A stretch of DNA of 64,000 nt, from assembly GCA_027621405.1 (NCBI GenBank), contig JAQCBT010000017.1, forward strand, positions 26,228-90,227, given 5' to 3'. The stretch comes from Pseudomonadota bacterium. Its GTDB lineage: Bacteria; Pseudomonadota; Gammaproteobacteria; Pseudomonadales; Pseudohongiellaceae. A program made the translations under genes and the position numbers. This document shows, piece by piece, positions 18,738-28,917 of this stretch. The notes beneath the pieces are model-generated. The model did not search any database. It worked only from the letters and a program-made list of their open reading frames with translations, and was not told the origin of the DNA. How positions within the stretch are numbered: the first letter of the stretch is position 1; every line of letters begins with the position of its first letter.

Positions 18738-19981
18738 TGAGTAAGCAGTGCTGTGTAGTCATTGGTGCGAGCCATGCGGGGGTTTCACTTGCCCTGCAAC
18801 TGCGAAAGGAAGGATGGGAAGGAGATATTCAGCTCATTGGTGCGGAATCGGAACTGCCTTACCATCGGCCACCTCTGTCGAAGGATTTGCTGTCTGGCGA
18901 AAAGAACATGGAGGCGATCAGGTTGCGCCCGCATAAAGTGTTCGATGATAACGCCATCGAACTAGTGTTAGGGGTGACAGCATTGGATGTTGACCCCGAT
19001 GCACAAACTGTTCAGCTGAGTAATGGGAAGCGTGTGGAATACAGCAAGCTTGTTTTCTGCACTGGTGCCAATGTCAACAAGCTCCCCATGGGCCAGGGCC
19101 TGGAGCGCCTGTTCTACATTCGAACTGCAGCCGATGTGAAGCAGTTGCAGGCCGTACTGACCACTGCCAAGTCAGCCGCCGTCATCGGTGGTGGTTATAT
19201 TGGGCTGGAGGCGGCAGCGGTGTTACGCAAACTTGGCTTGCAGGTCACTGTGCTGGAGATGGCCGATCGGGTACTGGCTCGGGTTACCAGCAGGGTGATG
19301 TCGGAATACATGACCTCGCTGCATATGATGCATGGTGTTGAGATTCGCACTCGCGCTCATGTCACATCCCTGCAGGAGATTGTCGACGAGAATGGAAACA
19401 AGGGCGTTAGTATCGGTTGTAACGATGGCAGGGAACTTCAGGTTGACCTCGTTGTTGTCGGGGTAGGCGTAACTCCCAGCACCGCGCTTGCCGAGGCGGC
19501 GGGGCTGGAAGTCAGCAATGGCATAGTAGTGGACAGCTCAGGCAAGACGAGCAGGGACAACATCTATGCCGCCGGCGACTGTTGCAGTCATCCAAGCCAG
19601 TTGTATGACAGGATGATGAGGCTGGAATCGGTGCAGAACGCCAATGACCAGGCAAGAGTCGTCGCCGCCAATATCTGCGGTAAACCGACCGAGTACAAGG
19701 CTGTGCCCTGGTTCTGGTCGGATCAATATGACGCGAAACTGCAGATGGTCGGTATTAGTGAGGGCTATGACAAGGTAGTGGTGCGAGGGGATGCTTCGAA
19801 CCACGAGGATGGTTTTGCGCTATTCTATTACAAGGACGGAGTGGTTATAGCAGCTGACTGCGTAAAGCGGCCGAAGGAATTTATGGCCAGCAAGCAGTTG
19901 GTAATGAACCGCTCTGCAATCGGGCCTGAGAAATTGCAGGACGAGAGTGTGGAACCCAGCAACTGGCTGCAGAGTGCCTAG
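18737..19981 (+). CDS. FAD-dependent pyridine nucleotide oxidoreductase (ferredoxin/rubredoxin reductase-like)
   Basis: A 414-residue flavoprotein of the class that passes electrons from NAD(P)H to a ferredoxin, rubredoxin or similar partner (BphA4/ThcD/AlkT type). It starts with GTG behind AAAGGAG. The N-terminal FAD motif [13 protein letters not shown] is followed by [11 protein letters not shown], the NAD(P)H motif [15 protein letters not shown] (about 150-165), and FAD contact IYAAGDC. The C-terminal reductase domain begins around WFWSDQYD. No ferredoxin, rubredoxin or monooxygenase gene lies nearby, so the partner is unknown. Confidence 0.85.
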   Translation: MSKQCCVVIGASHAGVSLALQLRKEGWEGDIQLIGAESELPYHRPPLSKDLLSGEKNMEAIRLRPHKVFDDNAIELVLGVTALDVDPDAQTVQLSNGKRVEYSKLVFCTGANVNKLPMGQGLERLFYIRTAADVKQLQAVLTTAKSAAVIGGGYIGLEAAAVLRKLGLQVTVLEMADRVLARVTSRVMSEYMTSLHMMHGVEIRTRAHVTSLQEIVDENGNKGVSIGCNDGRELQVDLVVVGVGVTPSTALAEAAGLEVSNGIVVDSSGKTSRDNIYAAGDCCSHPSQLYDRMMRLESVQNANDQARVVAANICGKPTEYKAVPWFWSDQYDAKLQMVGISEGYDKVVVRGDASNHEDGFALFYYKDGVVIAADCVKRPKEFMASKQLVMNRSAIGPEKLQDESVEPSNWLQSA

Positions 19982-20334
19982 TCGCCTCGATACACGCAGC
20001 CACTGGTGCATGTCTCGCGAATTTCGATCGTGTGCAGAAGGGGAAGCCTCGGTAACAGACGCAGCCAGATCCAGCGGGCGATATTCTCACTGGTGGGATT
20101 TTCCAGGCCTTCGATGTCATTCAGGTAGTAGTGATCGAGTTCATCTCTGACAGGTTTGAATGCATTCTTGATATCGGAGAAATCCAATACCCAGCCTGAG
20201 TGTTCACCCACATCTCCCTTCACGGTGATGCGTACGGCAAAGGAATGACCATGCAGGCGGGCACACTTGTGGCCCTCTGGCACATTGGGTAGCCGATGCG
20301 CTGCCTCGAAAGTAAATTCCTTGAATATTTCCAT
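19978..20334 (-). CDS. queD: 6-carboxytetrahydropterin synthase QueD
   Basis: Makes 6-carboxytetrahydropterin from dihydroneopterin triphosphate, the substrate of QueE. The ATG at 20334 gives a 118-residue protein beginning [16 protein letters not shown]; the frame extends to 20376, but this start matches the family. Zinc histidines are in EAAHRL and LHGHSF, and the C-terminal CTSGCVY ends the protein. It overlaps the convergent oxidoreductase by 4 bp and is unlinked to queE and queC at the window start. Confidence 0.93.
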   Translation of the reverse strand: MEIFKEFTFEAAHRLPNVPEGHKCARLHGHSFAVRITVKGDVGEHSGWVLDFSDIKNAFKPVRDELDHYYLNDIEGLENPTSENIARWIWLRLLPRLPLLHTIEIRETCTSGCVYRGD

Positions 20335-20461
20335 GATAATGACTGGACCCGACTGAAGGCGGCCAATGGTACCCATGCCTACAGTGCATGTACAGCGGCA
20401 TTGGGCTTATAATGCCGGGAGCCTCTGCTAACAACAAGAAGCACCGACGAAAGCCAGTCTG

Positions 20462-22822
20462 ATGTCATTTGCACGCAAACTCAAACCCCTGCAACGCTTC
20501 ATAACCCAGGGCAAGCGGCTCCCTACCTACCTGGGTATTTTTGGCACCATGGTTATCCTGTGGTTGCAGTTGAGCGCACCTCCCCTGGTGGATCGTTTCC
20601 TCGCCCGACTTGAATACGTTATCTACGACCAGCGCCTTAGCATCATGCCCAAGGCCGAAAAACCGGCTGATAACAAGATCGTCATCGTGGATCTCGATGA
20701 GCGTAGCCTGCAGGCAGAAGGGCAGTTTCCCTGGAATCGGATCAAGGTGGGCCAGCTCACCGAAAAGTTGCGTGATTATGGCGCCCTGGTGGTGGGATTC
20801 GATATTACCTTCCCGGAACCCGACAGGAATATCAGGGACCTGCTGGCACCTATCGATCTGGAGAAACTGGACAGCAGCTTCACCAGCACCCTGGAAGAGA
20901 TTGAGCCCATCATCGATTCCGACCAGTATTTCGCCAGGGTGATGCAGAGTGGTATCGATGTGGTGTTGGCGATTAACTTCAACCCCCAGTCCTCGGCGGC
21001 TTACAACGATCTGCCACTGTCCATCGTCGATATCAGTGAGGAACAGGCGGAACGAATTACCGTGCAGGACATGCGTGGCTTCACGGGCAATATCAATATC
21101 CTGCAGGATGCAGCCCTGGGTAATGGCAGCATGAACCAGGCTCCGGACATGGATGGTATTGTGCGGCGGGTACCGCTGGTAATTCGTTACGGTTCTTCGC
21201 TCTACCCAACACTGTCCCTGGAGATGTTTCGGGTCTACAACTTCCTGGAGATCTACGAGGTTGTGACGCAAGCCTACGGCGATCTGGATGTGGTAACTGC
21301 CGTGCGGGTGGGAAGAGGGGTCGGTGCATTCGAGATTCCCACCGATGGTTTTGGCCAGGTGACAGTGCCCTATGTTGGCCCGTCTTCGCTGGGGAATAAC
21401 CGGGATTTCCCCTATGTGTCTGCCACCGATGTCCTGCGTGACAACCTCAGCGAGGAAGAGCAGCAAGCCTTGCAGAATTCCCTGGTGCTGGTGGGAACCA
21501 GTGCGCCGGGACTCGGTGATATTCGTGCCATGCCGCTGCAGCAGGTCTATCCCGGGGTGGAAGTGCACGCCAATATGCTGAATGCGCTGTTGAACTCCGT
21601 CACCCAGATCGAGGTCAGTTCAGGAGAGACCGACACCCAGTCCGTCTTCGACTCCTTCCTGGGGGCTGGTGACGTGGTGTTCCCTTATCGACCAGACTGG
21701 GAAAGCGGTGCGTTGTTTTTCATCATCATGGTGCTGGGTATCGCCATGTCCATGTCGTTTCCGTTCATGAATGCAGCAGTCATGGCCGGCACCGCGTTAA
21801 CCCTGGTAGTTGGAAGCGTGTGGGTCAATTTCCAGCTCTGGGCGAACTACAAGCTCGACTTCTCACTCGTGTTATTGCTGCTGGTGATCATCATGGTCAC
21901 GTCGGTCAACCTGATCTACGGTTTCCTCGCTGAAAGCCAGACCCGGAAGACCATCAAGGGCATGTTCGATCAGTATGTGCCTCCCGCGCACATCGATTCC
22001 ATGCTCAGCGATCCAGACAACTATACCTTCGAGGGGGAGAGCAAGGAACTCACGGTATTGTTCTCTGACATTCGAAGTTTCACCACCATCTCCGAGGCCT
22101 TGAGCGCCAGCGAGTTGAAGACCCTTCTGAATGATTTCTTCACGCCGATTACCGAAATCATCTTCAAGCACAACGGCACCATCGACAAGTATGTGGGCGA
22201 TATGGTGATGGCATTCTGGGGCGCTCCACTCGATGATGAGAATCACCGCATCAATGCCGTGAAGGCGGCGGTCGAGATGCTGGAAAAGGTGGAGGAGATG
22301 AAGCCCGAGTTCGATGCGCGCGGATATCCCGAGGTCAACATCGGCGTTGGCATCAATACCGGCTTTATGAATGTGGGTGACATGGGATCCACCTACCGTC
22401 GATCCTATACCGTGCTCGGAGATGCGGTGAACCTGGGTTCTCGTCTGGAGGGCTTGACCAAGTTTTATGGCATTCGCCTGTTGATCGGTGAGGAGACAGC
22501 CAGGCAACTGGATGGCTACCTGATTCGCCTGATCGACAAGGTGAAAGTGAAAGGTAAGCACGAGGCAATCGAGTGTTATGAGCCGCTGTGTCTCGAGGAG
22601 AGTGCCGGAGAACAGCTCAAGGCCAGGGTCAAGGCCTACCATGAGGCGCTGAATTCCTACTTCGCACAGAACTGGGATGAGGCAGAATCAAGACTCAATG
22701 CTCTGTTGAAAAACGAACCGGAATCACTCCTGTACCAGGTTTATCTTGAGCGCATCGAAACCCTGCGGGACGCCGAGCTGCCTGCAGATTGGGACGGTGC
22801 CTTTACCCACACCAGCAAGTAA
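20462..22822 (+). CDS. CHASE2-domain class III adenylate cyclase
   Basis: A 786-residue membrane sensor. One N-terminal membrane segment (about 22-42) precedes a large extracytoplasmic CHASE2 domain (about 60-385), three further membrane helices (about 415-500) and the cytoplasmic cyclase domain (about 525-705). The catalytic domain has metal aspartates in LFSDIRSFT and KYVGDMVMAFWG, and the ATP/transition-state residues in LGDAVNLGSRLE. These favour adenylate over guanylate cyclase activity. A short TPR-like tail follows. It is a single-gene unit; the CHASE2 ligand is unknown. Confidence 0.9.
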   Translation: MSFARKLKPLQRFITQGKRLPTYLGIFGTMVILWLQLSAPPLVDRFLARLEYVIYDQRLSIMPKAEKPADNKIVIVDLDERSLQAEGQFPWNRIKVGQLTEKLRDYGALVVGFDITFPEPDRNIRDLLAPIDLEKLDSSFTSTLEEIEPIIDSDQYFARVMQSGIDVVLAINFNPQSSAAYNDLPLSIVDISEEQAERITVQDMRGFTGNINILQDAALGNGSMNQAPDMDGIVRRVPLVIRYGSSLYPTLSLEMFRVYNFLEIYEVVTQAYGDLDVVTAVRVGRGVGAFEIPTDGFGQVTVPYVGPSSLGNNRDFPYVSATDVLRDNLSEEEQQALQNSLVLVGTSAPGLGDIRAMPLQQVYPGVEVHANMLNALLNSVTQIEVSSGETDTQSVFDSFLGAGDVVFPYRPDWESGALFFIIMVLGIAMSMSFPFMNAAVMAGTALTLVVGSVWVNFQLWANYKLDFSLVLLLLVIIMVTSVNLIYGFLAESQTRKTIKGMFDQYVPPAHIDSMLSDPDNYTFEGESKELTVLFSDIRSFTTISEALSASELKTLLNDFFTPITEIIFKHNGTIDKYVGDMVMAFWGAPLDDENHRINAVKAAVEMLEKVEEMKPEFDARGYPEVNIGVGINTGFMNVGDMGSTYRRSYTVLGDAVNLGSRLEGLTKFYGIRLLIGEETARQLDGYLIRLIDKVKVKGKHEAIECYEPLCLEESAGEQLKARVKAYHEALNSYFAQNWDEAESRLNALLKNEPESLLYQVYLERIETLRDAELPADWDGAFTHTSK

Positions 22823-22875
22823 AAAACCTCGAACTAATCAGTTGCTTAGCATGGTCATTCCCATGAAATGCTTTA

Positions 22876-22903
22876 TTGACATGGGAACTTAAGTCGGTAA
22901 AAT
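22876..22903 (+). promoter_or_regulatory. Sigma-70 promoter of the tRNA-Val/tRNA-Asp unit
   Basis: A consensus -35 TTGACA (22876-22881), a 16-bp spacer and -10 TAAAAT (22898-22903) end 17 bases before tRNA-Val. This is among the strongest promoters visible in the window. Confidence 0.85.
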
Positions 22904-22920
22904 GCGCTGTCTCCTGTGAC

Positions 22921-22996
22921 GGGTGGTTAGCTCAGCTGGGAGAGCATCGCCCTTACAAGGCGAGGGTCGCAGGTTCGATCCCTGCACCACCCACCA
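22921..22996 (+). tRNA. tRNA-Val (anticodon TAC)
   Basis: Acceptor GGGTGGT pairs with ACCACCC, the discriminator is A, and CCA is encoded at 22994-22996. The anticodon stem TCGCC/GGCGA encloses loop CTTACAA. It is first in a two-tRNA unit with tRNA-Asp 55 bp downstream. Confidence 0.97.
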
Positions 22997-23051
22997 TTAA
23001 CGTCAACTTGAATGTGGTTCCCCAGAATCACCTGCAAGAGACGTTTGTCGC

Positions 23052-23128
23052 GGACCGGTAGTTCAGCTGGTTAGAATGCCGGCCTGTCACGCCGGAGGTC
23101 GCGGGTTCGAGCCCCGTCCGGTCCGCCA
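23052..23128 (+). tRNA. tRNA-Asp (anticodon GTC)
   Basis: Acceptor GGACCGG pairs with CCGGTCC, the discriminator is G (an identity base for AspRS), and CCA is encoded. The anticodon stem CCGGC/GCCGG encloses loop CTGTCAC. It is probably co-transcribed with tRNA-Val from the promoter at 22876. Confidence 0.97.
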
Positions 23129-23166
23129 TTATTCCTTACCCAATATCCCGAGTCTCATCTCACGCC

Positions 23167-24117
23167 ATGCCCGGCAACCTTGAACACGAATTCAATCCGC
23201 CCGGGTTGGACCGTGTCGAGCACCCGCTGCTTGACCAGCACGGCATCACCCTGAACATGTTGCGCCTGGATCAGGTGCATCCGCTAATCAACGGCAACAA
23301 GTGGTTCAAGCTGGCGGAGAACCTGACGGCAATCCAGAAGTCTGGCCACGAGACAGTGCTGAGTTTTGGCGGGGCCTGGTCCAATCATCTGGTCGCCCTC
23401 GCGGCCGCCGGCAGGCTAGTGGGATTTAATACCATCGGCCTCGTTCGAGGTGAGATACGGGAACCACTTAACCCGGTGCTCGCATTTCTTCGTGAGCAAG
23501 GCATGCAGCTAGTACCGATTTCCCGCGAGGATTATAGAAAGAAGAACGAGCCGGACTTTCTGGCTGGCCTGAGCCAGCGCTTCGGGAAGCATTTCCTGCT
23601 GCCGGAAGGGGGTAGTAACCGGCTGGCGGTGGCGGGCTGCCGACATATCCCCGACTACATCCACTGGTCAGGCGAGGAGAGGGACAGCGCAGCGGGTGCG
23701 TTGCCAAGGCTCGTGGTCGCAGCCAGTGGAACCGGTGCGACTCTGGCGGGTGTCATCCTGGGTCTGGCAGGGCAGGCTGGCCGGCACGGTTATCCCCGGG
23801 TACGCGGCATCTCGGTTCTGAAGGCTCCCGGTTACTTGCAGGCAGAGGTATCGGGCTGGCTACGCCAGTTCGCCTGTACCCCGACACTGGACTGGAGTGT
23901 GCTGGATGACTACCACTGTGGTGGCTACGCCAGGACCGACGATGAATTGCTGGAATTCATGGCAGAATTCTCCGGCTACTGCGCCATACCCATTGAGCCG
24001 GTGTATACCGGCAAGATGCTATACGGCCTGTTCCAACAGATAGAGAGCGGAGTTATAGCGCCCGGGTGCGAGGTTGTGGCTTTGCACAGTGGCGGCTTGC
24101 TACCATCTAAAAACTAA
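23167..24117 (+). CDS. PLP-dependent ACC deaminase / D-cysteine desulfhydrase family protein
   Basis: A 316-residue fold-type II PLP enzyme. The PLP lysine is in NGNKWFKLAENL (about residues 42-52). The SFGGAWSNHLVALA segment and the ASGTGATLAGVI phosphate-binding loop are typical. Family members act as 1-aminocyclopropane-1-carboxylate deaminases or D-cysteine desulfhydrases. Most bacterial homologues of this length are annotated only generically, and the substrate cannot be settled here. It stands alone after the tRNAs. Confidence 0.85.
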   Translation: MPGNLEHEFNPPGLDRVEHPLLDQHGITLNMLRLDQVHPLINGNKWFKLAENLTAIQKSGHETVLSFGGAWSNHLVALAAAGRLVGFNTIGLVRGEIREPLNPVLAFLREQGMQLVPISREDYRKKNEPDFLAGLSQRFGKHFLLPEGGSNRLAVAGCRHIPDYIHWSGEERDSAAGALPRLVVAASGTGATLAGVILGLAGQAGRHGYPRVRGISVLKAPGYLQAEVSGWLRQFACTPTLDWSVLDDYHCGGYARTDDELLEFMAEFSGYCAIPIEPVYTGKMLYGLFQQIESGVIAPGCEVVALHSGGLLPSKN

Positions 24118-24265
24118 TAAAAACAGTAATATAGTTTCACTATTTAATGCAGGGTCTGGGCAGGGATTCAATCATGTTTTGTGGTAAAAATTCCCACAAA
24201 CCACTAGAATGTGCGCCAGAGTCTCAAGACCGGTCGCGAACGGTTCCTGCAGGGCGCTCCCCACT

Positions 24266-26545
24266 ATGACCCCGTGCCACATCACCCAACTGCTGAGTTC
24301 AAGCCTGGTGTCCAGCCTTCGCCTGCTGTTGTTGGGCATTTCCCTGTGCGTGGCGCCGCTATCCCTGGCACAGCCGTCCCTCATCGAACTGGGGCCGGAC
24401 GATTCATCCTATCTGGCCACTCCAAGTGGCGGCACTTTCATCGCCGCCGTCAGGCTGCAACGCGCACAGATCCGCGACCTCGCGGTCGGTGGGAGCTTCC
24501 GCGTACAACTGGGAGACGGACAGCAGATTTCCCTCACTGTGAATGAGCGGACCAGCTACCTCAATGGCGATCTGGGCATCAGTGCTGCCGGATCGCAGCA
24601 GGGCATAGCTTACAGCCTGACTCTGACAGTTGGCCCCTCCAGTCTCTTCGGTCACGCCAGCGTCGGCAGCGATGCGTGGCAGATCGAAGCCGTAGTGGAA
24701 GGGGATGAGTATCTGGGCTGGGTCTATCAACCCCAGGGCCTGTCGGGTCATTTCGACGTCCTGCAGCAGGACTACCTGATCCCCTCTGAGGCTGTGAAGG
24801 AGTCCCGGCGCCTGCTAGTGACCAGCCAGATGCAGATCAGCCCCTTGTTGTCCGGAAACCTGCCGGTGCCGAATGATGGCGCGCAGGCGGTCGGGATAGA
24901 CAGTGTGCATGAGGACAACCTGGTCATCAGTCAGGTCTTTAACCCTGATCCAGTCATTGTCGGCGAGACCAGTACGGCCCAGATACGGGTGCAGAATACC
25001 GGCGTGGAAACACATAAGGACCTCACGCTGGAGCTCTATTTCCTGCTGGAAGACAGCCAGCTATTGAGCGCCGACAGTAACTGTAGTCGACAGACCAGCC
25101 TGTCCCTGCAGCCCATCCTGTATTGTTTGTTAGGAGATGTAAGGCCGGGCCAGACCGTAACCGTCAATCTCAAGGTGCAGACGTCCATCTCCTCTCAACC
25201 TTACCTCAGTAGCAGTGTGCTGGTAGGCAATCTTCGGCACGATCACTTCGTGAATGTAGTAGAAGATGTGCGCCTGGATAGCGATGCTGATGGCATAAGT
25301 GATTTTAACGAACGCGTGCTGGGCACGGATCCACTGGATGCTGCCTCTGTGGATTTTTCGATCACTACGATCGATGTCATGTCCCTTTATACACCCGGTG
25401 CCGAGAGTGCCTACAGGTTTGGCGTAGAGACTCGAATCAATCAGCTGATTGGTGTTGCCAATCAGGTCTATCGAGACAGTGGCGTGGCGATAAGATTGCG
25501 TCCGGTGCACCATGAGCGGGTGGACTACAACGATGTGGATGATATGGATACAGCACTGGACCATCTATTGGAGTCCAGTCATCCAGCATTCAATGCCGTG
25601 GCAGGGCTGAGGCAGCGCTATGGTGCCGACCTGGTGATGTTGTTCCGGCCCATGGAGCCCACCGCGGATCGCTGTGGGCTGGCGCCCATTGCGGGTTTTC
25701 GCAGCAACGGTTACCTCGATGCAGCGGTTGAATCTGCTTTCGCTTTCTCCCACATCGCCATCGATTGTCCTATCGATATGGTAGTGGCACACGAGTTGGG
25801 TCATAACATGGGGCTCAGCCATTCTCATCTTGAGGACGGGCACGGCGGCACATTTAATTTCTCCACTGGCTTCGGTGTAGACGGGCAGTTCACCACGGTG
25901 ATGGCCTATCCGGGTGCATTCAACACGGTTACGCGTGTGGCGAGGTTCTCCGATCCGCTAGCCAACTGTCTCGGCTTTCCCTGCGGCGAGGAAGCCGATT
26001 CGGCAATCGGCGCCGACGCAGTGCAGTCGCTCAACCTGGTCAGGCACCAGGTGGCGAATTACCTGCCCACTATCGTCCCCGATCTGCCCACTACCAGGGT
26101 AGCTGCGCTCAGTGGTGCAACCAGTGCGCAGATTGCAATTGCCGCCAGCAGAGACCAGGGGCTGAGTTTCAGTAACCGTTTCTCGCCCGATGATCTGGTG
26201 GATATCACGGCAACTATCGCCATCGATCCTGCTCATGTTGGTCGGGACGGAAGTATCCATGTCATGGTGGGAGAATTCGGGGCAGATTCGTTGTACCAGG
26301 TGAACTCTGAAGGCCAATTGGTGGAGTGGGATGGTGAGCTGTCGAGCCTGCTCCCTGTAGGTCCTACTCGCATCCTGCCCGCGGAAGAGCGCCTGCACCT
26401 GTTGGATAGATTCCAGTTTGACGCCAGCCTGGTTGGACGCAGGCTCGTGGTCTATGTCGCCTACTGGGTCGCGGAGCAGGGCGATCTTGTCTATACCGAT
26501 GCCCCGCTAAGCTTCGAGATAGTGGGCACGGCGACCGCTAACTAG
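24266..26545 (+). CDS. Secreted zinc metalloprotease, reprolysin-like (M12), multidomain
   Basis: A 759-residue secreted protein. The ATG at 24266 puts the signal peptide (LRLLLLGISLCVAPLSLAQ) at the N-terminus; the frame extends to 24209. In order: a beta-rich propeptide-like region (about 35-190), a CARDB/DUF11-like beta domain (about 215-330), a calcium-binding DSDADGISDFNE repeat (about 335-350), and the catalytic domain (about 360-610). The zinc motif HELGHNMGLSH lies at about 509-519 and a Met-turn VMAY follows. The rest is a C-terminal beta-sandwich (about 625-755). It probably degrades extracellular protein. No dedicated secretion or inhibitor genes lie nearby. Confidence 0.85.
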   Translation: MTPCHITQLLSSSLVSSLRLLLLGISLCVAPLSLAQPSLIELGPDDSSYLATPSGGTFIAAVRLQRAQIRDLAVGGSFRVQLGDGQQISLTVNERTSYLNGDLGISAAGSQQGIAYSLTLTVGPSSLFGHASVGSDAWQIEAVVEGDEYLGWVYQPQGLSGHFDVLQQDYLIPSEAVKESRRLLVTSQMQISPLLSGNLPVPNDGAQAVGIDSVHEDNLVISQVFNPDPVIVGETSTAQIRVQNTGVETHKDLTLELYFLLEDSQLLSADSNCSRQTSLSLQPILYCLLGDVRPGQTVTVNLKVQTSISSQPYLSSSVLVGNLRHDHFVNVVEDVRLDSDADGISDFNERVLGTDPLDAASVDFSITTIDVMSLYTPGAESAYRFGVETRINQLIGVANQVYRDSGVAIRLRPVHHERVDYNDVDDMDTALDHLLESSHPAFNAVAGLRQRYGADLVMLFRPMEPTADRCGLAPIAGFRSNGYLDAAVESAFAFSHIAIDCPIDMVVAHELGHNMGLSHSHLEDGHGGTFNFSTGFGVDGQFTTVMAYPGAFNTVTRVARFSDPLANCLGFPCGEEADSAIGADAVQSLNLVRHQVANYLPTIVPDLPTTRVAALSGATSAQIAIAASRDQGLSFSNRFSPDDLVDITATIAIDPAHVGRDGSIHVMVGEFGADSLYQVNSEGQLVEWDGELSSLLPVGPTRILPAEERLHLLDRFQFDASLVGRRLVVYVAYWVAEQGDLVYTDAPLSFEIVGTATAN

Positions 26546-26566
26546 GAAGCCGTTGCCTGTAGCTGC

Positions 26567-27838
26567 CTACAGGCTTCCATCCACCTGGTCCTTGGGAAAC
26601 AGGTGTTTGACATCAAATATGACGCAGGACTCCTTGCCCAGTTCCCTGATCCTGTCGATACCCATCTCGGCGAATTCCTTGTGTGCGACAGCCAGGATAA
26701 TGGCGTCGTAGCTGCCTTCTTGCAGTGAGGCGATCGACTGCTGGCACTCGGCTGGGTCGATCCATGGATCGTAGACATACACTTCGGTATTGTAGCTCTT
26801 GAGGGTGGAGACGATGTCAACTACCCGGGTGTTACGGGTGTCGGGACAGTTTTCCTTGAAGGCATAGCCCAGAACCAGAATCCTGGAATCGATCACATGG
26901 ATGCGCTTGCCAAGCATCAATCTTACGACTCGCTCGGCAACATGGATGCCCATGGAGTCGTTAATCCGGCGCCCGGCGAGGATCACCTCGGGATGGTAGC
27001 CTACTTGCTGTGCCTTATAGGTGAGATAGTAGGGATCCACACCGATGCAGTGGCCGCCAACGAGGCCTGGGAAAAATTTCAGGAAGTTCCATTTGCTGCC
27101 CGCAGCCTCCAGCACTTCCTTGGTGTCGATGCCGAGCTTCTCGAAGAGGATGGCCAACTCATTGACCAGGGCGATATTGAGATCTCGTTGGGTGTTCTCG
27201 ATCACCTTCGCTGCTTCAGCCACCTTTATGCTGCTGGCTTTATAGGTGCCGGCGGTAATGAACCTGTTGTAAAACTCATCGATCAGATCGGCAGCCTCCG
27301 GCGTAGAGCCAGATGTCACTTTAACCACTGCCGAGAACGAATGTGCTGTATCCCCCGGGTTTACCCGCTCCGGTGAATAGCCCACAAAGAAGTCTTTATT
27401 GAACGTTAATCCGGAGAGTTCTTCGAGGACCGGAATACAGTCTTCCTCGGTCGCGCCTGGATAGACTGTTGATTCGAAGATAACGATATTGCCCTTGTTT
27501 AAGCGCTCGCCTACCAGGCGAGTGGCCTTCAAAACCGGAGTCAGGTCTGGCTGATTCTGCCGGTCCACGGGAGTGGGTGCGGTAATGATATAGATATCTG
27601 CATTGGACAGACTGGCAGGAACATCACTGTAAGTGACATTGGTTTGCTGTTTCAGTTCTTCGCTGGTGAGTTGCCGGTTGCGATCCATGCCCTCATTAAT
27701 TTCCTTCACCCGAGTGGCATTGATATCAAAACCGACGGTGGGGAAATGGGCGGCAATGGCGTGGGCGAGAGGAAGCCCCACGTAGCCCAGGCCGAGAACG
27801 GCAACCCGGGTATCCGGGCTGAGAGTTGGCATTGTCAT
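26567..27838 (-). CDS. UDP-sugar 6-dehydrogenase (WbpA/TviB/VipA family)
   Basis: NAD-dependent dehydrogenase that oxidises UDP-GlcNAc/GalNAc or UDP-glucose to the uronic acid. Of the clustered starts TTG/ATG/ATG, the ATG at 27838 has an AGGGA ribosome site, giving 423 residues. [10 protein letters not shown] is the NAD fold. [12 protein letters not shown] and [14 protein letters not shown] contain the catalytic cysteine, and [18 protein letters not shown] marks the C-terminal domain. The [10 protein letters not shown] region and GHCIG context favour the Vi-antigen/UDP-GalNAc branch. No polysaccharide genes adjoin it in this window, which is unusual. Confidence 0.88.
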   Translation of the reverse strand: MTMPTLSPDTRVAVLGLGYVGLPLAHAIAAHFPTVGFDINATRVKEINEGMDRNRQLTSEELKQQTNVTYSDVPASLSNADIYIITAPTPVDRQNQPDLTPVLKATRLVGERLNKGNIVIFESTVYPGATEEDCIPVLEELSGLTFNKDFFVGYSPERVNPGDTAHSFSAVVKVTSGSTPEAADLIDEFYNRFITAGTYKASSIKVAEAAKVIENTQRDLNIALVNELAILFEKLGIDTKEVLEAAGSKWNFLKFFPGLVGGHCIGVDPYYLTYKAQQVGYHPEVILAGRRINDSMGIHVAERVVRLMLGKRIHVIDSRILVLGYAFKENCPDTRNTRVVDIVSTLKSYNTEVYVYDPWIDPAECQQSIASLQEGSYDAIILAVAHKEFAEMGIDRIRELGKESCVIFDVKHLFPKDQVDGSL

Positions 27839-28026
27839 CAAATACTATCCCTGTGTTGCTGGTTGCGCGATTCTACTGAATTGGGAGGCAGGTATCGACC
27901 GCATTTTAAGACCGCGGGCGAGCGCAGGGCCTATCTGTGCCATGCTATACTGCCAAGCAGTTGCTGGCTCGCAGACAAGTAATCAGGAGACAGGTTTAGG
28001 CTCCGCCCGAAAGAGAATTTGAATCC

Positions 28027-28917
28027 ATGACGCAGTTTTCCAAGATCGGCATAGTAGGCAGGCCTGACCACGAAGGTGTGGTCGATACGGTCCGGCGCCT
28101 GCTGAAGTTCCTGCGGGAGAAGAAGCTGCAGGTGATCATGGATGATGTGACTGCGAAGCTCGCTGGCGACTCAGCTGCCGAAGTCTATCCCCGATCGGAG
28201 CTGTCCGGGCACTGCGATCTGGTGATCGTAATTGGCGGCGATGGCAGCATGCTGGGGATGGCGAAGTTCATCGCCTCCGACCAGGTTCCCGTTATCGGTG
28301 TGAACCGCGGCCGCCTGGGTTTCCTGACGGATGTGCTGCCGGATGAGATCGAGGAACAACTATCCCTGGTGCTGGACGGCTCATTCAGCGTAGAGAAACG
28401 TTTCTTGCTGGAGGCTCAGCTGCGCCGTGGTGACGAGCTTGAGGTTGTCGGCTTTGCGCTCAACGATGTCGTACTCCATCCCGGCCAGGCCGCGCAGATG
28501 ATCGAGTTTGAATTATTCGTGGATGATCGCTTCGTCTATAGTCAGGAATCCGATGGACTGATTGTCGCGACACCTACAGGATCCACAGCCTACGCTCTAT
28601 CCGCTGGCGGCCCGATCATGCATCCTGGCCTTAATGCTGTAGTGCTGGTGCCAATGTATCCCCATTCTCTCAGTAGCCGTCCCATAGTCGTCGATGGTGA
28701 CAGCGAGATACGCCTGGTGGTCGATGCCAAGGATTCCCTGCAACCACATCTCAGTTGTGATGGTGACTTACGACACACTCTGCAGGCTGGTGATGAAATC
28801 CTGGTGCGCAAGAAGTCTGTCCCCCTGCAACTCATCCATCCCCCGAATTACAGCTACTACCAGGCCTGTCGCAGCAAGCTGGGTTGGGGTAGTCGCCTGG
28901 TGCGTGAGGATGATTAA
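28027..28917 (+). CDS. nadK: NAD kinase
   Basis: Phosphorylates NAD to NADP. The 296 residues contain GGDGSMLGMAKF (family GGDGT/S motif, about 71-82), NRGRLGFLTD, and the glycine-rich TPTGSTAYALSAGGPI segment. The ATG at 28027 gives MTQFSKIGIVGRP, as in homologues. It overlaps the rhomboid gene by 8 bp. Confidence 0.96.
   Translation: MTQFSKIGIVGRPDHEGVVDTVRRLLKFLREKKLQVIMDDVTAKLAGDSAAEVYPRSELSGHCDLVIVIGGDGSMLGMAKFIASDQVPVIGVNRGRLGFLTDVLPDEIEEQLSLVLDGSFSVEKRFLLEAQLRRGDELEVVGFALNDVVLHPGQAAQMIEFELFVDDRFVYSQESDGLIVATPTGSTAYALSAGGPIMHPGLNAVVLVPMYPHSLSSRPIVVDGDSEIRLVVDAKDSLQPHLSCDGDLRHTLQAGDEILVRKKSVPLQLIHPPNYSYYQACRSKLGWGSRLVREDD

Noticed and set aside
20465..21568. 367-residue frame antisense to the CHASE2 cyclase
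   Set aside because: Long only because the sense gene has high third-position GC; no motif and the cyclase is complete.
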